From Antribacter gilvus (GTDB lineage Bacteria > Actinomycetota > Actinomycetes > Actinomycetales > Cellulomonadaceae): DNA of 64,000 bases. Position 1 is the stretch's first letter. The number at the start of each line of letters is the position of its first letter. The notes under the pieces were generated by a model, which was not told the DNA's origin, searched no databases, and saw only the letters and a program-made list of their open reading frames with translations. The stretch is from NCBI RefSeq assembly GCF_003946865.1, contig NZ_QXTH01000001.1:620001-684000 (forward strand), read 5' to 3'. Position numbers and translations under genes: made by a program. Of the stretch, positions 51,376 through 61,330 are shown piece after piece.

Positions 51376-52266
51376 ATGGTCTTCGGGCGGGAGCGTATCG
51401 AGTACAAGTCACGGGACCAGGTCCGCCTCATGCGGCGGGCCGGTCTCGTGGTCGCCGACGCGCTGTCCGCCGTCCGCACCGCAGCCCGTCCCGGCATGAC
51501 GACGTCGGACCTCGACGCCGTCGCCGCGAAGGTGATCGCCGACGCGGGCGCGACGCCGTCCTTCCTCGGCTACCACGGCTTCCCCGCCGTGGTCTGCACG
51601 TCGGTCAACGACGAGGTCATCCACGGCATCCCGGGCGACCGGGTGCTCGCTGTGGGCGACCTCGTCTCCGTCGACTGCGGCGCCGTCGTCGAGGGCTGGC
51701 ACGGCGACTCCGCCCTGAGCTTCGTCCTGGGCCAGGAGGGCGCTCTACCCCTCTCCGGGCTGTCCGACGACGGCCTGGTCGCCGCGGGCGCGGACCTCGC
51801 CGACATGGCGCTCGTCCGGGCCACGGAGGCCGCCATGTGGGCCGGCATCGCCGCCCTGGCGGGCGGCCGCCGCCTGAACGACGTCGGCATCGCCGTCGAG
51901 GCCGCTGTGGACCTGGCGGGCGAGCTCGCCGGCGTCGAGCTGGGCATCGTCGAGGGCTACGTCGGTCACGGCATCGGCACCGCGATGCACCAGCCGCCGG
52001 ACGTGGTCAACTACCGCACGAGCAGCGCGGGCCCCAAGCTGCGCCCGGGCATGTGCCTGGCGATCGAGCCGATGGTCACGCGGGGCACCGACGCGACGCA
52101 CGTCCTGGAGGACGACTGGACCGTCGTCACCGACGACGGGTCCCGAGCGGCCCACTGGGAGCACTCCGTCGCCGTCCTCGACGACGGGATCGTCGTCCTG
52201 ACGGCGCCCGACGGCGGGGCCGCTCGTCTCGCGGAGCTCGGTGTCACCGTGGCGTCGCTCGACTAG
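51376..52266 (+). CDS. map: Methionine aminopeptidase, type I
   Basis: 296 residues. The five metal ligands are seen in VDCGA, GWHGDSA, GYVGHGIGTAMHQ, AIEPMVT and WEHSVAV. It removes the initiator Met from nascent proteins. It starts two bases after adk and is the last gene of the secY group. The segment LGQEGALPLSGLSDDGLV (about 117-134) is a small insertion relative to E. coli MetAP. Confidence 0.96.
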   Translation: MVFGRERIEYKSRDQVRLMRRAGLVVADALSAVRTAARPGMTTSDLDAVAAKVIADAGATPSFLGYHGFPAVVCTSVNDEVIHGIPGDRVLAVGDLVSVDCGAVVEGWHGDSALSFVLGQEGALPLSGLSDDGLVAAGADLADMALVRATEAAMWAGIAALAGGRRLNDVGIAVEAAVDLAGELAGVELGIVEGYVGHGIGTAMHQPPDVVNYRTSSAGPKLRPGMCLAIEPMVTRGTDATHVLEDDWTVVTDDGSRAAHWEHSVAVLDDGIVVLTAPDGGAARLAELGVTVASLD

Positions 52267-52542
52267 CGTGGCGCTTCTCACGCGCCCGGCGAGCCCGGAC
52301 ACGGCCTGCTGCGCTTTGAATGGTTGTCGTCATGACGTAGGCTAGATCGCTGGGTGTAGTCCGACCGTCCGTCGTTGCTTCTGAGTGTCTCCGCATCTGC
52401 GCGCTGCTCAGGCTCCGCCGGCCCGGCCCGCCACAGGCGACCGGTGGATACACACGACATCCACGTCCCACCCGACGCGTGCCGCATGGTGCGTGTCGCG
52501 AACGGACGTGGGAGCAGTCCAGACGAGAGTTAGCGGAGGATT
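52267..52542 (+). promoter_or_regulatory. infA promoter (52316-52343) and leader
   Basis: TTGAAT (52316-52321), 16 bp and TAGGCT (52338-52343) give a fair promoter with start near 52350. About 190 bases of untranslated leader follow. No gene is supported here. Confidence 0.55.
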
Positions 52543-52764
52543 ATGGCAAAGAAGGACGGTGTCATCGAGATCGAGGGCAGCGTGGTCGAGGCTCTCCCCA
52601 ACGCGATGTTCCGCGTTGAGCTGGCGAACGGCCACAGGGTCCTCGCGCACATCTCGGGCAAGATGCGCCAGCACTACATCCGGATCCTTCCTGAGGACCG
52701 GGTGGTGGTGGAGCTCAGCCCGTACGACCTGTCCCGCGGCCGGATCGTCTACCGCTACAAGTAG
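52543..52764 (+). CDS. infA: Translation initiation factor IF-1
   Basis: 73 residues, a single OB fold: [40 protein letters not shown] and GRIVYRYK. Blocks the A site during initiation. ATG follows GCGGAGGATT. Confidence 0.98.
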   Translation: MAKKDGVIEIEGSVVEALPNAMFRVELANGHRVLAHISGKMRQHYIRILPEDRVVVELSPYDLSRGRIVYRYK

Positions 52765-52892
52765 TCAGTCCCCGATCCGGGGTGCTGCCGTCGGAAGCCT
52801 TCGGGCTGCCGCCGGGCCCGCCACGCGATCGCCACCCACGACACTGCCGCCTTCGGACCGGATGACCGGGCCGGTGGTAGGTGGAGGATTCC

Positions 52893-53006
52893 ATGAAGGT
52901 CAAGCCGAGCGTCAAGAAGATCTGCGACAAGTGCAAGGTGATCCGCCGGCACGGTCGCGTCATGGTGATCTGCGAGAACCTGCGCCACAAGCAGCGCCAG
53001 GGCTGA
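52893..53006 (+). CDS. rpmJ: 50S ribosomal protein L36
   Basis: 37 residues, [20 protein letters not shown] and a C-terminal [10 protein letters not shown]. Zinc ligands Cys11, Cys14, Cys27 and His32 mark the zinc-containing type. The ATG follows GTGGAGGATTCC. Confidence 0.97.
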   Translation: MKVKPSVKKICDKCKVIRRHGRVMVICENLRHKQRQG

Positions 53007-53167
53007 TCGCACCCTGATCACCCGGTGGCGTCAGCCACCACAGAGCGCACCACTACGAACCTCTCCCGTCAGGGAGAGGGGAACCCCCGGCTCGGAGGCC
53101 GGGGCCCGCGGAAACGCGGGAGAGCGGTGCGGTAGACCTCCGACGAGAAACAGGAGCCGGAAGGCAC

Positions 53168-53542
53168 ATGGCACGTCTTATCGGCGTCGACCTCCCTCGC
53201 GACAAGCGACTCGAGGTTGCGCTCACCTACATCTACGGCGTCGGCCGTACTCGCGCCCAGCAGACGCTGGCCGCGACCGGGGTCAGCCCGGACCTGCGCG
53301 TGAAGGACCTCGGCGACGCCGAGCTCGTCGCGCTCCGCGACTACCTCGAGACGAGCTTCAAGCTCGAGGGTGACCTCCGTCGTGAGGTCGCGGCCGACAT
53401 CCGCCGCAAGGTCGAGATCGGCACCTACCAGGGTCTGCGTCACCGCCGCGGGCTGCCGGTGCGCGGTCAGCGCACCAAGACCAACGCGCGTACCCGCAAG
53501 GGTCCCAAGCGCACCGTCGCGGGCAAGAAGAAGGCCCGCTGA
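53168..53542 (+). CDS. rpsM: 30S ribosomal protein S13
   Basis: 124 residues starting [20 protein letters not shown], with [20 protein letters not shown] near the C-terminus. It bridges to the 50S subunit and contacts the P-site tRNA. ATG at 53168 follows CAGGAGCCGGAAGG. Confidence 0.98.
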   Translation: MARLIGVDLPRDKRLEVALTYIYGVGRTRAQQTLAATGVSPDLRVKDLGDAELVALRDYLETSFKLEGDLRREVAADIRRKVEIGTYQGLRHRRGLPVRGQRTKTNARTRKGPKRTVAGKKKAR

Positions 53543-53607
53543 CCGCAGTCCGTGGTGCGGGCCACTGAGCCCGCCCCGGTCCGATCAGACCAGGAGAACA
53601 CAAGCAC

Positions 53608-54012
53608 ATGCCTCCCAAGACTCGCGCAGTCGCCGGCCGCAAGCCGCGCCGCAAGGACAAGAAGAACGTCCCGCTCGGCCAGGCGCACATCAAGAGCACC
53701 TTCAACAACACGATCGTGTCGATCACGGACCCGTCGGGTGCCGTCATCGCATGGGCGTCCGCCGGCCACGTCGGCTTCAAGGGCTCCCGTAAGTCGACGC
53801 CGTACGCCGCGCAGCTCGCTGCCGAGTCGGCCGCGCGTCGCGCCCAGGAGCACGGCGTCAAGAAGGTCGACGTCTTCGTCAAGGGCCCGGGTTCGGGTCG
53901 CGAGACCGCGATCCGCTCGCTCCAGGCGACCGGCCTCGAGGTCGGCTCGATCCAGGACGTGACGCCCCAGGCCCACAACGGCTGCCGCCCCCCGAAGCGT
54001 CGCCGCGTCTGA
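53608..54012 (+). CDS. rpsK: 30S ribosomal protein S11
   Basis: 134 residues with [20 protein letters not shown] and the C-terminal [18 protein letters not shown]. It shapes the platform near the mRNA exit. In many bacteria rpsD follows; here it is absent. Confidence 0.98.
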   Translation: MPPKTRAVAGRKPRRKDKKNVPLGQAHIKSTFNNTIVSITDPSGAVIAWASAGHVGFKGSRKSTPYAAQLAAESAARRAQEHGVKKVDVFVKGPGSGRETAIRSLQATGLEVGSIQDVTPQAHNGCRPPKRRRV

Positions 54013-54025
54013 TTCCTTCTGCGCC

Positions 54026-54067
54026 GGGATGCGCCTGCGGAGCCTGAGGGCTCCGGGGGCGCATCCC
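54026..54067 (+). terminator. Hairpin between rpsK and rpoA
   Basis: Outer stem GGGATGCGCC (54026-54035) with 54058-54067 and inner stem GGAGCC (54039-54044) with GGCTCC (54049-54054). No T-run. It may reduce read-through into rpoA, with a further promoter possible in 54100-54190. Confidence 0.5.
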
Positions 54068-54198
54068 GACCGCGGAACGTCGCTCACCGCTCGCCGGTGG
54101 GCAGCTTGCCCGGTCGGGGACAGAGATCCGTCCGGGCCGCGAGAGATCGCATGCCGTGATGCGTCATATAGCGGACGCACACTGAAAGGACACCCACA

Positions 54199-55209
54199 GT
54201 GCTCATCGCACAGCGCCCCACGCTGACCGAAGAGGTCATCTCGGAGAACCGTTCGCGCTTCTCCATCGAGCCGCTCGAGCCTGGCTTCGGCTACACGCTC
54301 GGCAACTCCCTGCGTCGCACGCTGCTGTCGTCCATCCCGGGCGCGGCCGTGACCTCCATCCGTATCGACGGGGTGCTCCACGAGTTCTCCACCGTGCCGG
54401 GTGTGAAGGAGGACGTCACCGAGATCATCCTCAACGTGAAGAACCTCGTGGTCTCCTCGGAGAACGACGAGCCGGTCGTGATGTACCTGCGCAAGCAGGG
54501 TGCTGGTGCCGTGACCGCCGCGGACATCGTTCCGCCGGCGGGCGTCGAGGTGCACAACCCCGACCTGCACATCGCCACGCTCAACGAGAAGGGCAAGCTC
54601 GAGATCGAGCTGACCGTCGAGCGAGGCCGTGGGTACGTGTCCGCCGCGCAGAACAAGCAGTTCGACGCGGAGATCGGCCGCATCCCGGTCGACTCGATCT
54701 ACTCGCCCGTCCTCAAGGTCACCTACAAGGTCGAGGCCACCCGAGTCGAGCAGCGCACCGACTTCGACAAGCTCGTCGTCGATGTCGAGTCCAAGCAGGC
54801 GATCACGCCTCGTGACGCGCTCGCCTCGGCCGGCAAGACGCTCGTCGAGCTCTTCGGGCTCGCCCGTGAGCTGAACGTCGAGGCCGAGGGCATCGAGATC
54901 GGCCCGTCGCCGACGGACACCGCGCTGGCCGCGGACCTGGCGCTGCCGATCGAGGAGCTCAACCTCACGATCCGTTCGTACAACTGCCTCAAGCGCGAGG
55001 GCATCCACCAGGTGGGTGAGCTCGTGGCGCGCAGCGAGGCGGACCTGCTCGACATCCGCAACTTCGGTGCCAAGTCGATCACCGAGGTCAAGGAGAAGCT
55101 CGCCGAGCTCGGTCTGAGCCTGAAGGACTCGCCGCTGGACTTCGATCCGTCCGGCGCCCAGTACTTCGAGGCCGACGACGAGGCCGCGTACAGCGACGAG
55201 CAGTTCTGA
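54199..55209 (+). CDS. rpoA: DNA-directed RNA polymerase subunit alpha
   Basis: 336 residues. The N-terminal dimerisation domain includes [20 protein letters not shown] and the C-terminal domain (about 250-320) has [20 protein letters not shown] and [20 protein letters not shown], which contact UP elements and activators. An acidic tail ends the protein. The GTG start follows GAAAGGACACCCACA. Confidence 0.98.
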   Translation: MLIAQRPTLTEEVISENRSRFSIEPLEPGFGYTLGNSLRRTLLSSIPGAAVTSIRIDGVLHEFSTVPGVKEDVTEIILNVKNLVVSSENDEPVVMYLRKQGAGAVTAADIVPPAGVEVHNPDLHIATLNEKGKLEIELTVERGRGYVSAAQNKQFDAEIGRIPVDSIYSPVLKVTYKVEATRVEQRTDFDKLVVDVESKQAITPRDALASAGKTLVELFGLARELNVEAEGIEIGPSPTDTALAADLALPIEELNLTIRSYNCLKREGIHQVGELVARSEADLLDIRNFGAKSITEVKEKLAELGLSLKDSPLDFDPSGAQYFEADDEAAYSDEQF

Positions 55210-55262
55210 CGTCCCGCGCCCGCCCTGCGGGCGCGCGGAACCACTTCTAAGGAGCACAAGCA

Positions 55263-55796
55263 ATGCCTACCCCCACCAAGGGTCCGCGGCTCGGCGGTGG
55301 CCCGGCTCACGAGCGTCTGATTCTCGCGAACCTGTCCACGGCGCTCTTCGAGCACGGCCGCATCACCACCACGGAGACCAAGGCCAAGCGCCTCCGCCCG
55401 CTGGCCGAGCGTCTCATCACGTTCGCCAAGCGTGGCGACCTGCACGCCCGCCGTCGCGTCCTGACGGTCGTGCGTGACAAGGGCGTGGTGCACACGCTGT
55501 TCACCGAGATCGCCCCGGCCATGGCCGAGCGCAACGGTGGCTACACGCGCATCACCAGGGTCGGCACCCGCAAGGGTGACAACGCCCCCATGGCGGTCAT
55601 CGAGCTCATCACCGAGCCCGTGAGCCCCAAGCAGGCCGTTGTCCGCGAGGCCGCCAAGGCGACCGAGAAGGCCGCCAAGAAGCCGGCGAAGGCCAAGGCC
55701 GCCCCGGTTGAGGACGTCGTCGAGGACGCCCCGGTCGAGGACGCCCCCGCCGAGGACGCGCCCGCCGCCGAGGCCGAGGAGAAGAAGGAGGCCTGA
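55263..55796 (+). CDS. rplQ: 50S ribosomal protein L17
   Basis: 177 residues. The core (1 to about 118) has [20 protein letters not shown] and [20 protein letters not shown]. The remaining 60 or so residues are an Ala/Lys then Ala/Glu-rich tail, common in actinobacteria but absent in E. coli. Ends the alpha operon before a strong hairpin. Confidence 0.98.
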   Translation: MPTPTKGPRLGGGPAHERLILANLSTALFEHGRITTTETKAKRLRPLAERLITFAKRGDLHARRRVLTVVRDKGVVHTLFTEIAPAMAERNGGYTRITRVGTRKGDNAPMAVIELITEPVSPKQAVVREAAKATEKAAKKPAKAKAAPVEDVVEDAPVEDAPAEDAPAAEAEEKKEA

Positions 55797-55823
55797 GCCT
55801 CCCCTTCACCGGGCTGACGTAGT

Positions 55824-55863
55824 GAGGGCCCCGGTCCCGCCTTCGGGCGGGACCGGGGCCCTC
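55824..55863. terminator. Terminator after rplQ
   Basis: A perfect 18-bp stem (55824-55841 with 55846-55863) on a TTCG tetraloop. It lies between the convergent rplQ and ROK-kinase genes and can serve both. Confidence 0.92.
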
Positions 55864-55890
55864 TCGCGTGCGAGGACCCGGCCAGGCGCG

Positions 55891-56652
55891 TCAGAGGGCG
55901 CTGGGCAGGTCCCAGGCACGCGCCCCGCCGACGAGGGCGGCGGAGTTGGGCACGACGACGACGTCGTCCCCGAGCCGCGCGAGGACCGACGGCGTGATCC
56001 GGCGCGAGTTGCCGCCGCCGACGTAGAGGCGGTCCCAGAGAAAGACGGGCCGAAGGCCCTCCACCACGGTGATCACCCGGCGGGACCAGAGCGCGTCGCC
56101 GAGCCGACGACGTTCGGGCTCGCCGATGTACTGGTCGTACGTGAGGCTTCGCCGCACGGGGGCGTGCGACCACTCGAGGTGCGGCGCCAGCCGGCCACCG
56201 TGGAAGAGCGCCGACCCGAGGCCGGTGCCGAGGGTGAGGACGAGCTCCAGCCCGGACGCCGCGACCACGCCCGCGCCGTGCACCTCGGCGTCGTTCAGCA
56301 CCAGCGCGGGGAGGCCCAGGCGTGCGGACACGGCGGCCTGCATGTCGAAGCTGTGCCACGCGGCCTGCAGCGCGGGGTCGACCCGGGACCGCGGGCCGGA
56401 CCGCGTGATGTAGTGCGGCGTGTGCACCACCACGCCCCGCCGGATCATGCCGGGCATGCCCACGGTGGCCCTGCGCGCGTCAGGCAGCTCCGCGGCGATC
56501 CGGGCGATGGTGTCGACGAGGAGCTCGGGCGGCAGGGGGTACGGCGTAGGGACCCGCACCGGGTTCGCATGGGCTGTTCCCGCCGCGTCGAGCACCGCGG
56601 CCTTGATACCGCCGCCCCCGCAGTCCACCGCCAGCGTCAGGGTGTCGTCCAT
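55891..56652 (-). CDS. ROK-family kinase similar to polyphosphate glucokinase
   Basis: 253 residues. VDCGGGGIKAAVLDAAG is the phosphate-binding start, VLNDAEVHGAG holds the probable catalytic Asp, and LGTGLGSALFHGG matches the PpgK group, as do TYDQYIG and YVGGGNSRRI. The glucose-binding ExGH motif reads EWSH instead of ELGH, so activity or substrate could be altered. By family it would phosphorylate glucose from polyphosphate or ATP. The ATG at 56652 follows the -10-like TACAGT (56664 to 56659, minus strand) by six bases, so it is likely leaderless. Divergent from truA with only 37 bp between the starts. Confidence 0.85.
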   Translation of the reverse strand: MDDTLTLAVDCGGGGIKAAVLDAAGTAHANPVRVPTPYPLPPELLVDTIARIAAELPDARRATVGMPGMIRRGVVVHTPHYITRSGPRSRVDPALQAAWHSFDMQAAVSARLGLPALVLNDAEVHGAGVVAASGLELVLTLGTGLGSALFHGGRLAPHLEWSHAPVRRSLTYDQYIGEPERRRLGDALWSRRVITVVEGLRPVFLWDRLYVGGGNSRRITPSVLARLGDDVVVVPNSAALVGGARAWDLPSAL

Positions 56653-56689
56653 GCCGTCACTGTAGGTCGGGGCTGGGAGAATGTACGGC

Positions 56690-57595
56690 GTGAGCGACAC
56701 CCCGACCGTCCGCGTACGACTCGACCTGGCCTACGAGGGCACCCGATTCGCCGGCTGGGCGCGGCAGCCGGTCCTGCGCACCGTCCAGGGAGCCCTCGAG
56801 GAGGCCCTGGCGATCATCCTGCGGACGGAGCCCCTGGGCCTTCCGGAGCCTCGCCTGACGGTCGCAGGCCGCACCGACGCCGGCGTCCACGCCCGCGGGC
56901 AGGTGGCGCACGTGGACGTCCCGCTCGAACGCTGGCGGGGGCTCCCCGGACGATCCGGCCGCGAGCCCGGCGACGCGCTCGTGACGCGCCTGGCCGGCCT
57001 GCTCGACGCCGACGTGGTGGTCCACCGTGCGACTCCCGCACCCGTCGGGTTCGACGCGCGGTTCTCCGCGCTCCACCGGAGCTACACGTACCGCATCGCC
57101 GACGATCCCACGCTGCGTGACCCGCTCCGGCGCGCCCACGTGCTGTGGAACCGGCGCCAGCTCGATCCCGCGGCGATGGCCGCGGCCATGGCACCCCTGC
57201 GTGGCGTACGGGACTTCGCCGCGTACTGCAAGCCGCGGCCCGGTGCGACGACCATCCGGGAGCTGCAGGAGATGACCTGGGAGCGGCCCACGGCGGGGCC
57301 GGACGCCGGACTTGTCGTCGCGCACGTCCGCGCCGACGCGTTCTGCCACAACATGGTCCGGGCGCTCGTCGGCGCGTCGATCGCCGTGGGGGAGGGAAGG
57401 CAGCACGTCGGCTGGCCGGCCGAGCTGCTCGCCTCGCGCCGCCGTGACGCTCGGGCGAAGGTGGTGCCTCCGCACGGGCTCGTGCTCGAGGCGATCAGCT
57501 ACCCCAGCGACGCGGAGCTCGCGGAACGCGCGGACCAGGTCCGTGCCAAGCGGATGGACGAGGACGTGTGGGAGATCCCGTTGCGAGAGAGGTGA
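56690..57595 (+). CDS. truA: tRNA pseudouridine(38-40) synthase
   Basis: 301 residues. LDLAYEGTRFAGWARQP and GRTDAGVHARGQVAHVD with catalytic Asp63 identify TruA, which modifies the anticodon arm of several tRNAs. The C-terminal FCHNMVRALVGASIAVGEG motif is present. It follows rplQ as in many bacteria, with the ROK gene in between on the other strand. GTG at 56690 with GGGAG ten bases upstream is preferred to an ATG at 56681. Confidence 0.95.
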   Translation: MSDTPTVRVRLDLAYEGTRFAGWARQPVLRTVQGALEEALAIILRTEPLGLPEPRLTVAGRTDAGVHARGQVAHVDVPLERWRGLPGRSGREPGDALVTRLAGLLDADVVVHRATPAPVGFDARFSALHRSYTYRIADDPTLRDPLRRAHVLWNRRQLDPAAMAAAMAPLRGVRDFAAYCKPRPGATTIRELQEMTWERPTAGPDAGLVVAHVRADAFCHNMVRALVGASIAVGEGRQHVGWPAELLASRRRDARAKVVPPHGLVLEAISYPSDAELAERADQVRAKRMDEDVWEIPLRER

Positions 57596-57611
57596 GGCGC
57601 GCTGGGCGTTG

Positions 57612-57805
57612 CGGTCACGGCTCTCTGTTCATGAGTCGTCGTGACCTGCACTCCGCTCCGGGCGGGTGCCTCGTCCCTCGGCCCCCACCCTGCGCTGCGT
57701 CACGGTCACGGCTCTCTGTTCATGAGTCGCCGTGACCTGCACTCCGCTCCGGGCGGGTGCCTCGTCCCTCGGCCCCCACCCTGCGCTGCGTCACGGTCAC
57801 GGCTC
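57612..57805. repeat. 91-bp tandem repeat (two full copies plus a partial third)
   Basis: Copy 1 is 57612-57702 and copy 2 is 57703-57793; they differ by one base (57640 T, 57731 C). The first 12 bases recur at 57794-57805, overlapping the end of the DUF5709-type gene. It fills most of the gap between truA and that gene. The near identity points to recent duplication. Confidence 0.9.
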
Positions 57806-58210
57806 CTCGACCCAGTGGACCGCTGCCTCCTCCGCGCTCGCCCCGGCGCCGTCGATCCCGGCGTCGTCCCCGTACAGGTCGTTCTCGCGCGCGCCGTCCT
57901 CGCCCGGGTCCGCGTCGGAGTCGGCGACCAGGCGGCCCGCCCGTGTGGTGTCGGGGCGGCCCAGCGGGTCCTGCTCCCAGTAGTCCGGCTCCTCCTCGGC
58001 AAGGCGCCGGTCCAAGGGCTCGCCATGGACCTCCTCCCACGGGGTCTCGCCCCAGTGGTTGGAGCGCGGGCGCTCCGGGGGCGAGTAGCCCTCGTTGAGC
58101 ACGTCGTCGCCGCCGCGGTCGAGCAGCGTGTCGTCGTTCTGCAGCTGGTTCGTGTCGCCCTCGGCCCCGGTCTCCGGGTCCGGCGACGTCGCTGGGGTGT
58201 CGGCTGTCAT
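57797..58210 (-). CDS. DUF5709-type acidic protein of unknown function
   Basis: 137 residues, strongly acidic, no membrane segment. The pattern DTLLDRGGDDVLNEGYSPPE, HWGETPWEEVHGEPLDRRLA, EEEPD and AGRLVADSD fits the actinobacterial DUF5709 family as I know it; no function is established. The ATG at 58210 lies right behind GTAGGGGG. Its last codons lie within the partial third unit of the adjacent tandem repeat. Confidence 0.75.
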   Translation of the reverse strand: MTADTPATSPDPETGAEGDTNQLQNDDTLLDRGGDDVLNEGYSPPERPRSNHWGETPWEEVHGEPLDRRLAEEEPDYWEQDPLGRPDTTRAGRLVADSDADPGEDGARENDLYGDDAGIDGAGASAEEAAVHWVEEP

Positions 58211-58640
58211 CCCCCTACCGTGGCACTGCCCGCCCGGAGACGCTACCCGCGGTGCGCAGGGGCGGGCTCCGCGTATCACAGGCAAGGGTTGCGCACCCGG
58301 AAGGTGCGGGTAACCTCCAGGCATCGCAGAGGGGTGCGACGGGGATGAACAGGGGCGCGGGGGCGCTCGGGCGGGCGGGGGCGCTGGTGCGCCGCCGCCC
58401 GCCCGTCATCCGGGTGTGACCATCGCGACGGCCGTGTGATGCGCTCCGCTTTGACCGTCATCCCCAGTGGCAGGTATTGTGGTGAGTCGTTGTGCTATCC
58501 CTCCGACGTCCTGCGCTCGGCAGTGCGCCCACTCGCGTGCCGGCGTCTGGCCCGGTCGTCACCGGAGGCCCCGCGCACAACAACCGACTTCGGGCGCCGC
58601 TTCTCGCCCGACGACACCAAACACGAAAAGGTTACGAACC
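58211..58640 (+). promoter_or_regulatory. rplM promoter (58451-58480) and 5' region
   Basis: TTGACC (58451-58456), 18 bp and TATTGT (58475-58480) form a good promoter with start near 58487 and a leader of about 150 bases. Further upstream, TTGCGC (58289) and TAACCT (58311) are a weaker pair. No gene is convincingly present in this 430-bp stretch; a 24-codon frame at 58345 lacks support. Confidence 0.65.
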
Positions 58641-59090
58641 GTGCGTACGTACACCCCGAAGCCCGGCGACATCCAGCGTGACTGGTATGTCGTCGACGCG
58701 ACCGACGTCGTCCTGGGCCGTCTGGCCACCCAGGTCGCCACCCTCCTGCGCGGGAAGCACAAGCCGACCTTCGCTCCGCACGTCGACGGCGGCGACTTCG
58801 TCATCGTCATCAACGCGGAGAAGGTCGCCCTGAGCGGCAACAAGCGCGAGGCCAAGATGGCCATTCGCCACTCCGGCTTCCCGGGCGGTCTGCGTTCCAT
58901 CCCTTACGGCGAGCTGCTGGAGAAGAGCCCGCGCAAGGCCATCGAGAAGGCCGTCCGCGGCATGCTGCCGAAGACGTCCCTCGGTCGCGGCCAGATCGCC
59001 AAGCTCAAGGTGTATGCGGGTGCCGAGCACCCGCACGCCGCGCAGCAGCCCAAGCCGTTCGAGATCACCCAGGTTTCGCAGCAGGCCTGA
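58641..59090 (+). CDS. rplM: 50S ribosomal protein L13
   Basis: 149 residues from the GTG at 58641 ([20 protein letters not shown]), with [20 protein letters not shown] and [20 protein letters not shown]. Early 50S assembly protein. Forms the usual pair with rpsI. Confidence 0.98.
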   Translation: MRTYTPKPGDIQRDWYVVDATDVVLGRLATQVATLLRGKHKPTFAPHVDGGDFVIVINAEKVALSGNKREAKMAIRHSGFPGGLRSIPYGELLEKSPRKAIEKAVRGMLPKTSLGRGQIAKLKVYAGAEHPHAAQQPKPFEITQVSQQA

Positions 59091-59123
59091 GGCCTCTGCT
59101 AGACGTAACGCGAAGGACACCAA

Positions 59124-59609
59124 GTGGCCGAGACCACCGTCGACATCGAGCTGGACGACGAGACGCCCAGCACCTACACATCCGAGACTGCCGCCCCTGC
59201 AACGCGCGGTCAGTCGATCACCGCCCCGGGCCAGGCCCTCGGGCGCCGCAAGGAGGCCGTGGCGCGTGTGCGCCTCGTCCCCGGCACCGGCACCTGGAAG
59301 ATCAACGGCCGCACCCTTGAGGACTACTTCCCCAACAAGGTGCACCAGCAGCTGGTCAACTCCCCGCTGAACCTGGTCGAGGTCGAGGGTCGCTTCGACG
59401 TCATCGCCCGCATCACGGGTGGTGGCTCGTCCGGCCAGGCCGGCGCGCTGCGCCTGGGCGTCGCTCGTGCGCTCATCGCGATCGACTCCGAGTCGAACCG
59501 CGCGGCGCTCAAGAAGGCCGGCTTCCTCACCCGCGACGCTCGCGTCGTGGAGCGCAAGAAGGCCGGTCTCAAGAAGGCTCGCAAGGCTCCGCAGTACAGC
59601 AAGCGCTGA
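59124..59609 (+). CDS. rpsI: 30S ribosomal protein S9
   Basis: 161 residues. An acidic/Thr-rich N-terminal extension (1 to about 30) is followed by [40 protein letters not shown] and the terminal [11 protein letters not shown] whose last Arg touches P-site tRNA. GTG start. Confidence 0.98.
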   Translation: MAETTVDIELDDETPSTYTSETAAPATRGQSITAPGQALGRRKEAVARVRLVPGTGTWKINGRTLEDYFPNKVHQQLVNSPLNLVEVEGRFDVIARITGGGSSGQAGALRLGVARALIAIDSESNRAALKKAGFLTRDARVVERKKAGLKKARKAPQYSKR

Positions 59610-59641
59610 TCGGTCCTCTCGCTCTGCGAGAGACCGTTCCG

Positions 59642-59685
59642 CACAGGTGGCCCCGTCGGACTCTGTCCGGCGGGGCCGTCCTGTG
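59642..59685 (+). terminator. Terminator after rpsI
   Basis: CACAGG (59642-59647) with CCTGTG (59680-59685) and GGCCCCGTCGGA (59649-59660) with TCCGGCGGGGCC (59666-59677, one G-T pair) form a stacked hairpin followed by TTC. Confidence 0.8.
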
Positions 59686-59812
59686 TTCACGGCCGGCTGT
59701 TTCTGATTCACCCGCTCGCCCGCTACCGTGAGCAGGATCGCCCCGCGGTGCCCTGATGGCGCCGCGCGGGCCGGGCCTCGGGCCCCTGGCATCACCCACA
59801 AGGAGGACACGC

Positions 59813-61174
59813 ATGGGCAGGCTGTTCGGCACGGACGGTGTACGCGGGCTCGCCAACCAGGACGTCACGGCGGAGCTTGCGCTCGCGCTGGGCAGCGCGG
59901 CGGCTCGGGTCCTCACCTCGGCGGTCCAGCCGGGCCACCGTCCGCGCGCGATCGTCGGCCGCGACCCGCGCGCCTCTGGTGAGTTCCTCTCCGGTTCTGT
60001 CGCCGCGGGCCTCGCGTCCGCGGGCGTCGACGTGGTCGTCCTCGACGTGCTGCCCACCCCGGCCCTCGCGTTCCTGGTGAGCGACCTGGGCGCCGACCTG
60101 GGCGTCATGGTGTCGGCGTCGCACAACCCGATGCCCGACAACGGCATCAAGTTCTTCGCGCGCGGCGGCCTCAAGCTCGACGACGAGCTGGAGGACGAGA
60201 TCGAGGCACGCCTCTACGAGCAGTGGGACCGGCCCGTCGGTGCCTCGGTCGGACGGATCCGTAGCGACGCGGGCGTCGCGGCCGCGTCGTACGTCAACCA
60301 CCTCACGGCGAGCGTCGGTACCACTCCCGACGCCCGTCCGCTGGAGGGCCTCCGGATCGCCGTGGACTGCGCCAACGGCGCCGCGAGCGACGTGGGCCCG
60401 CTCGCTCTGCGGGCTGCCGGCGCCGACGTGGTGGTCATCAACGCCAGCCCCGACGGACGCAACATCAACGAGAAGTGCGGTTCCACGTACCCGGAGCAGC
60501 TGCAGGCCGTCGTCGTGGCGTCAGAGGCAGACTTCGGCGTCGCCTTCGACGGTGACGCCGACCGCTGCATCGCCGTCGACCACACCGGCGCGCTGGTGGA
60601 CGGGGACCAGATCCTGGGCATCCTCGCGCAGGGCCTCAAGGCCGAGGGGCGGCTCCCGCAGGACACGCTCGTCGTGACCGTGATGAGCAACCTGGGCCTG
60701 GTCCTGTCGATGCGGGAGCAGGGGATCCGGACGATCCAGACCGCGGTGGGCGACCGGTACGTGCTCGAGGAGATGCGGGCGCACGGGTACGGGCTCGGTG
60801 GGGAGCAGTCCGGTCACATCATCCTCGCCGACTACGCGACCACCGGCGACGGGGTGCTCTGCGCCCTGCATCTGGCCGCCCGCGTGAAGGCGGCAGGCCG
60901 TCGCCTCGCGGACCTCGCCACGGACGTGCCACGGCTGCCGCAGACCCTCGTGAACGTCAAGGGTGTCGACAAGGGGCGCGCGGGATCCGACGTGGGGGTG
61001 AAGTCTGCGGTCGCCGAGGCAGAGGCGCGCCTCGGCGAGACCGGCCGCGTCCTCCTCCGTCCGTCGGGCACCGAGCCGCTCGTCCGGGTCATGGTGGAGG
61101 CCACCACCCAGGTAGAGGCGGATGCTGTCGCGGAGGAGCTGGCCGGCGTGGTGCGGGAGCGGCTCGCGCTCTAG
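59813..61174 (+). CDS. glmM: Phosphoglucosamine mutase
   Basis: 453 residues. Catalytic phosphoserine Ser103 in [16 protein letters not shown], metal loop [11 protein letters not shown], sugar-binding GGEQSGHII and phosphate-binding [12 protein letters not shown] are all present. It converts glucosamine-6-phosphate to glucosamine-1-phosphate for UDP-GlcNAc; the enzyme for the step before (GlmS) is encoded 2 kb downstream. The ATG follows AAGGAGGACACGC. Confidence 0.97.
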   Translation: MGRLFGTDGVRGLANQDVTAELALALGSAAARVLTSAVQPGHRPRAIVGRDPRASGEFLSGSVAAGLASAGVDVVVLDVLPTPALAFLVSDLGADLGVMVSASHNPMPDNGIKFFARGGLKLDDELEDEIEARLYEQWDRPVGASVGRIRSDAGVAAASYVNHLTASVGTTPDARPLEGLRIAVDCANGAASDVGPLALRAAGADVVVINASPDGRNINEKCGSTYPEQLQAVVVASEADFGVAFDGDADRCIAVDHTGALVDGDQILGILAQGLKAEGRLPQDTLVVTVMSNLGLVLSMREQGIRTIQTAVGDRYVLEEMRAHGYGLGGEQSGHIILADYATTGDGVLCALHLAARVKAAGRRLADLATDVPRLPQTLVNVKGVDKGRAGSDVGVKSAVAEAEARLGETGRVLLRPSGTEPLVRVMVEATTQVEADAVAEELAGVVRERLAL

Positions 61175-61330
61175 GTCGCGGGGGGGTTGACGGCACGTCG
61201 ATACCCGGGGGGATCCAGGGGATGACCCTGGTGACTCTCAGGGTGCCCCGATGCGTACGCTTGAGCCGACGGCACCCGCAGGTGTCACCTCCCTTCCCCG
61301 TTGTCCCGGGGGCTGACGAACCGAGGTCTC

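Noticed and set aside
57641-57983. Repeated plus-strand reading frames in the 91-bp repeat
   Set aside because: They read the same repeat twice, have no ribosome-binding sites and overlap a real minus-strand gene.
58345-58419. 24-codon frame between the DUF5709-type gene and rplM
   Set aside because: No good ribosome-binding site, no recognisable product, and it lies upstream of the best rplM promoter.
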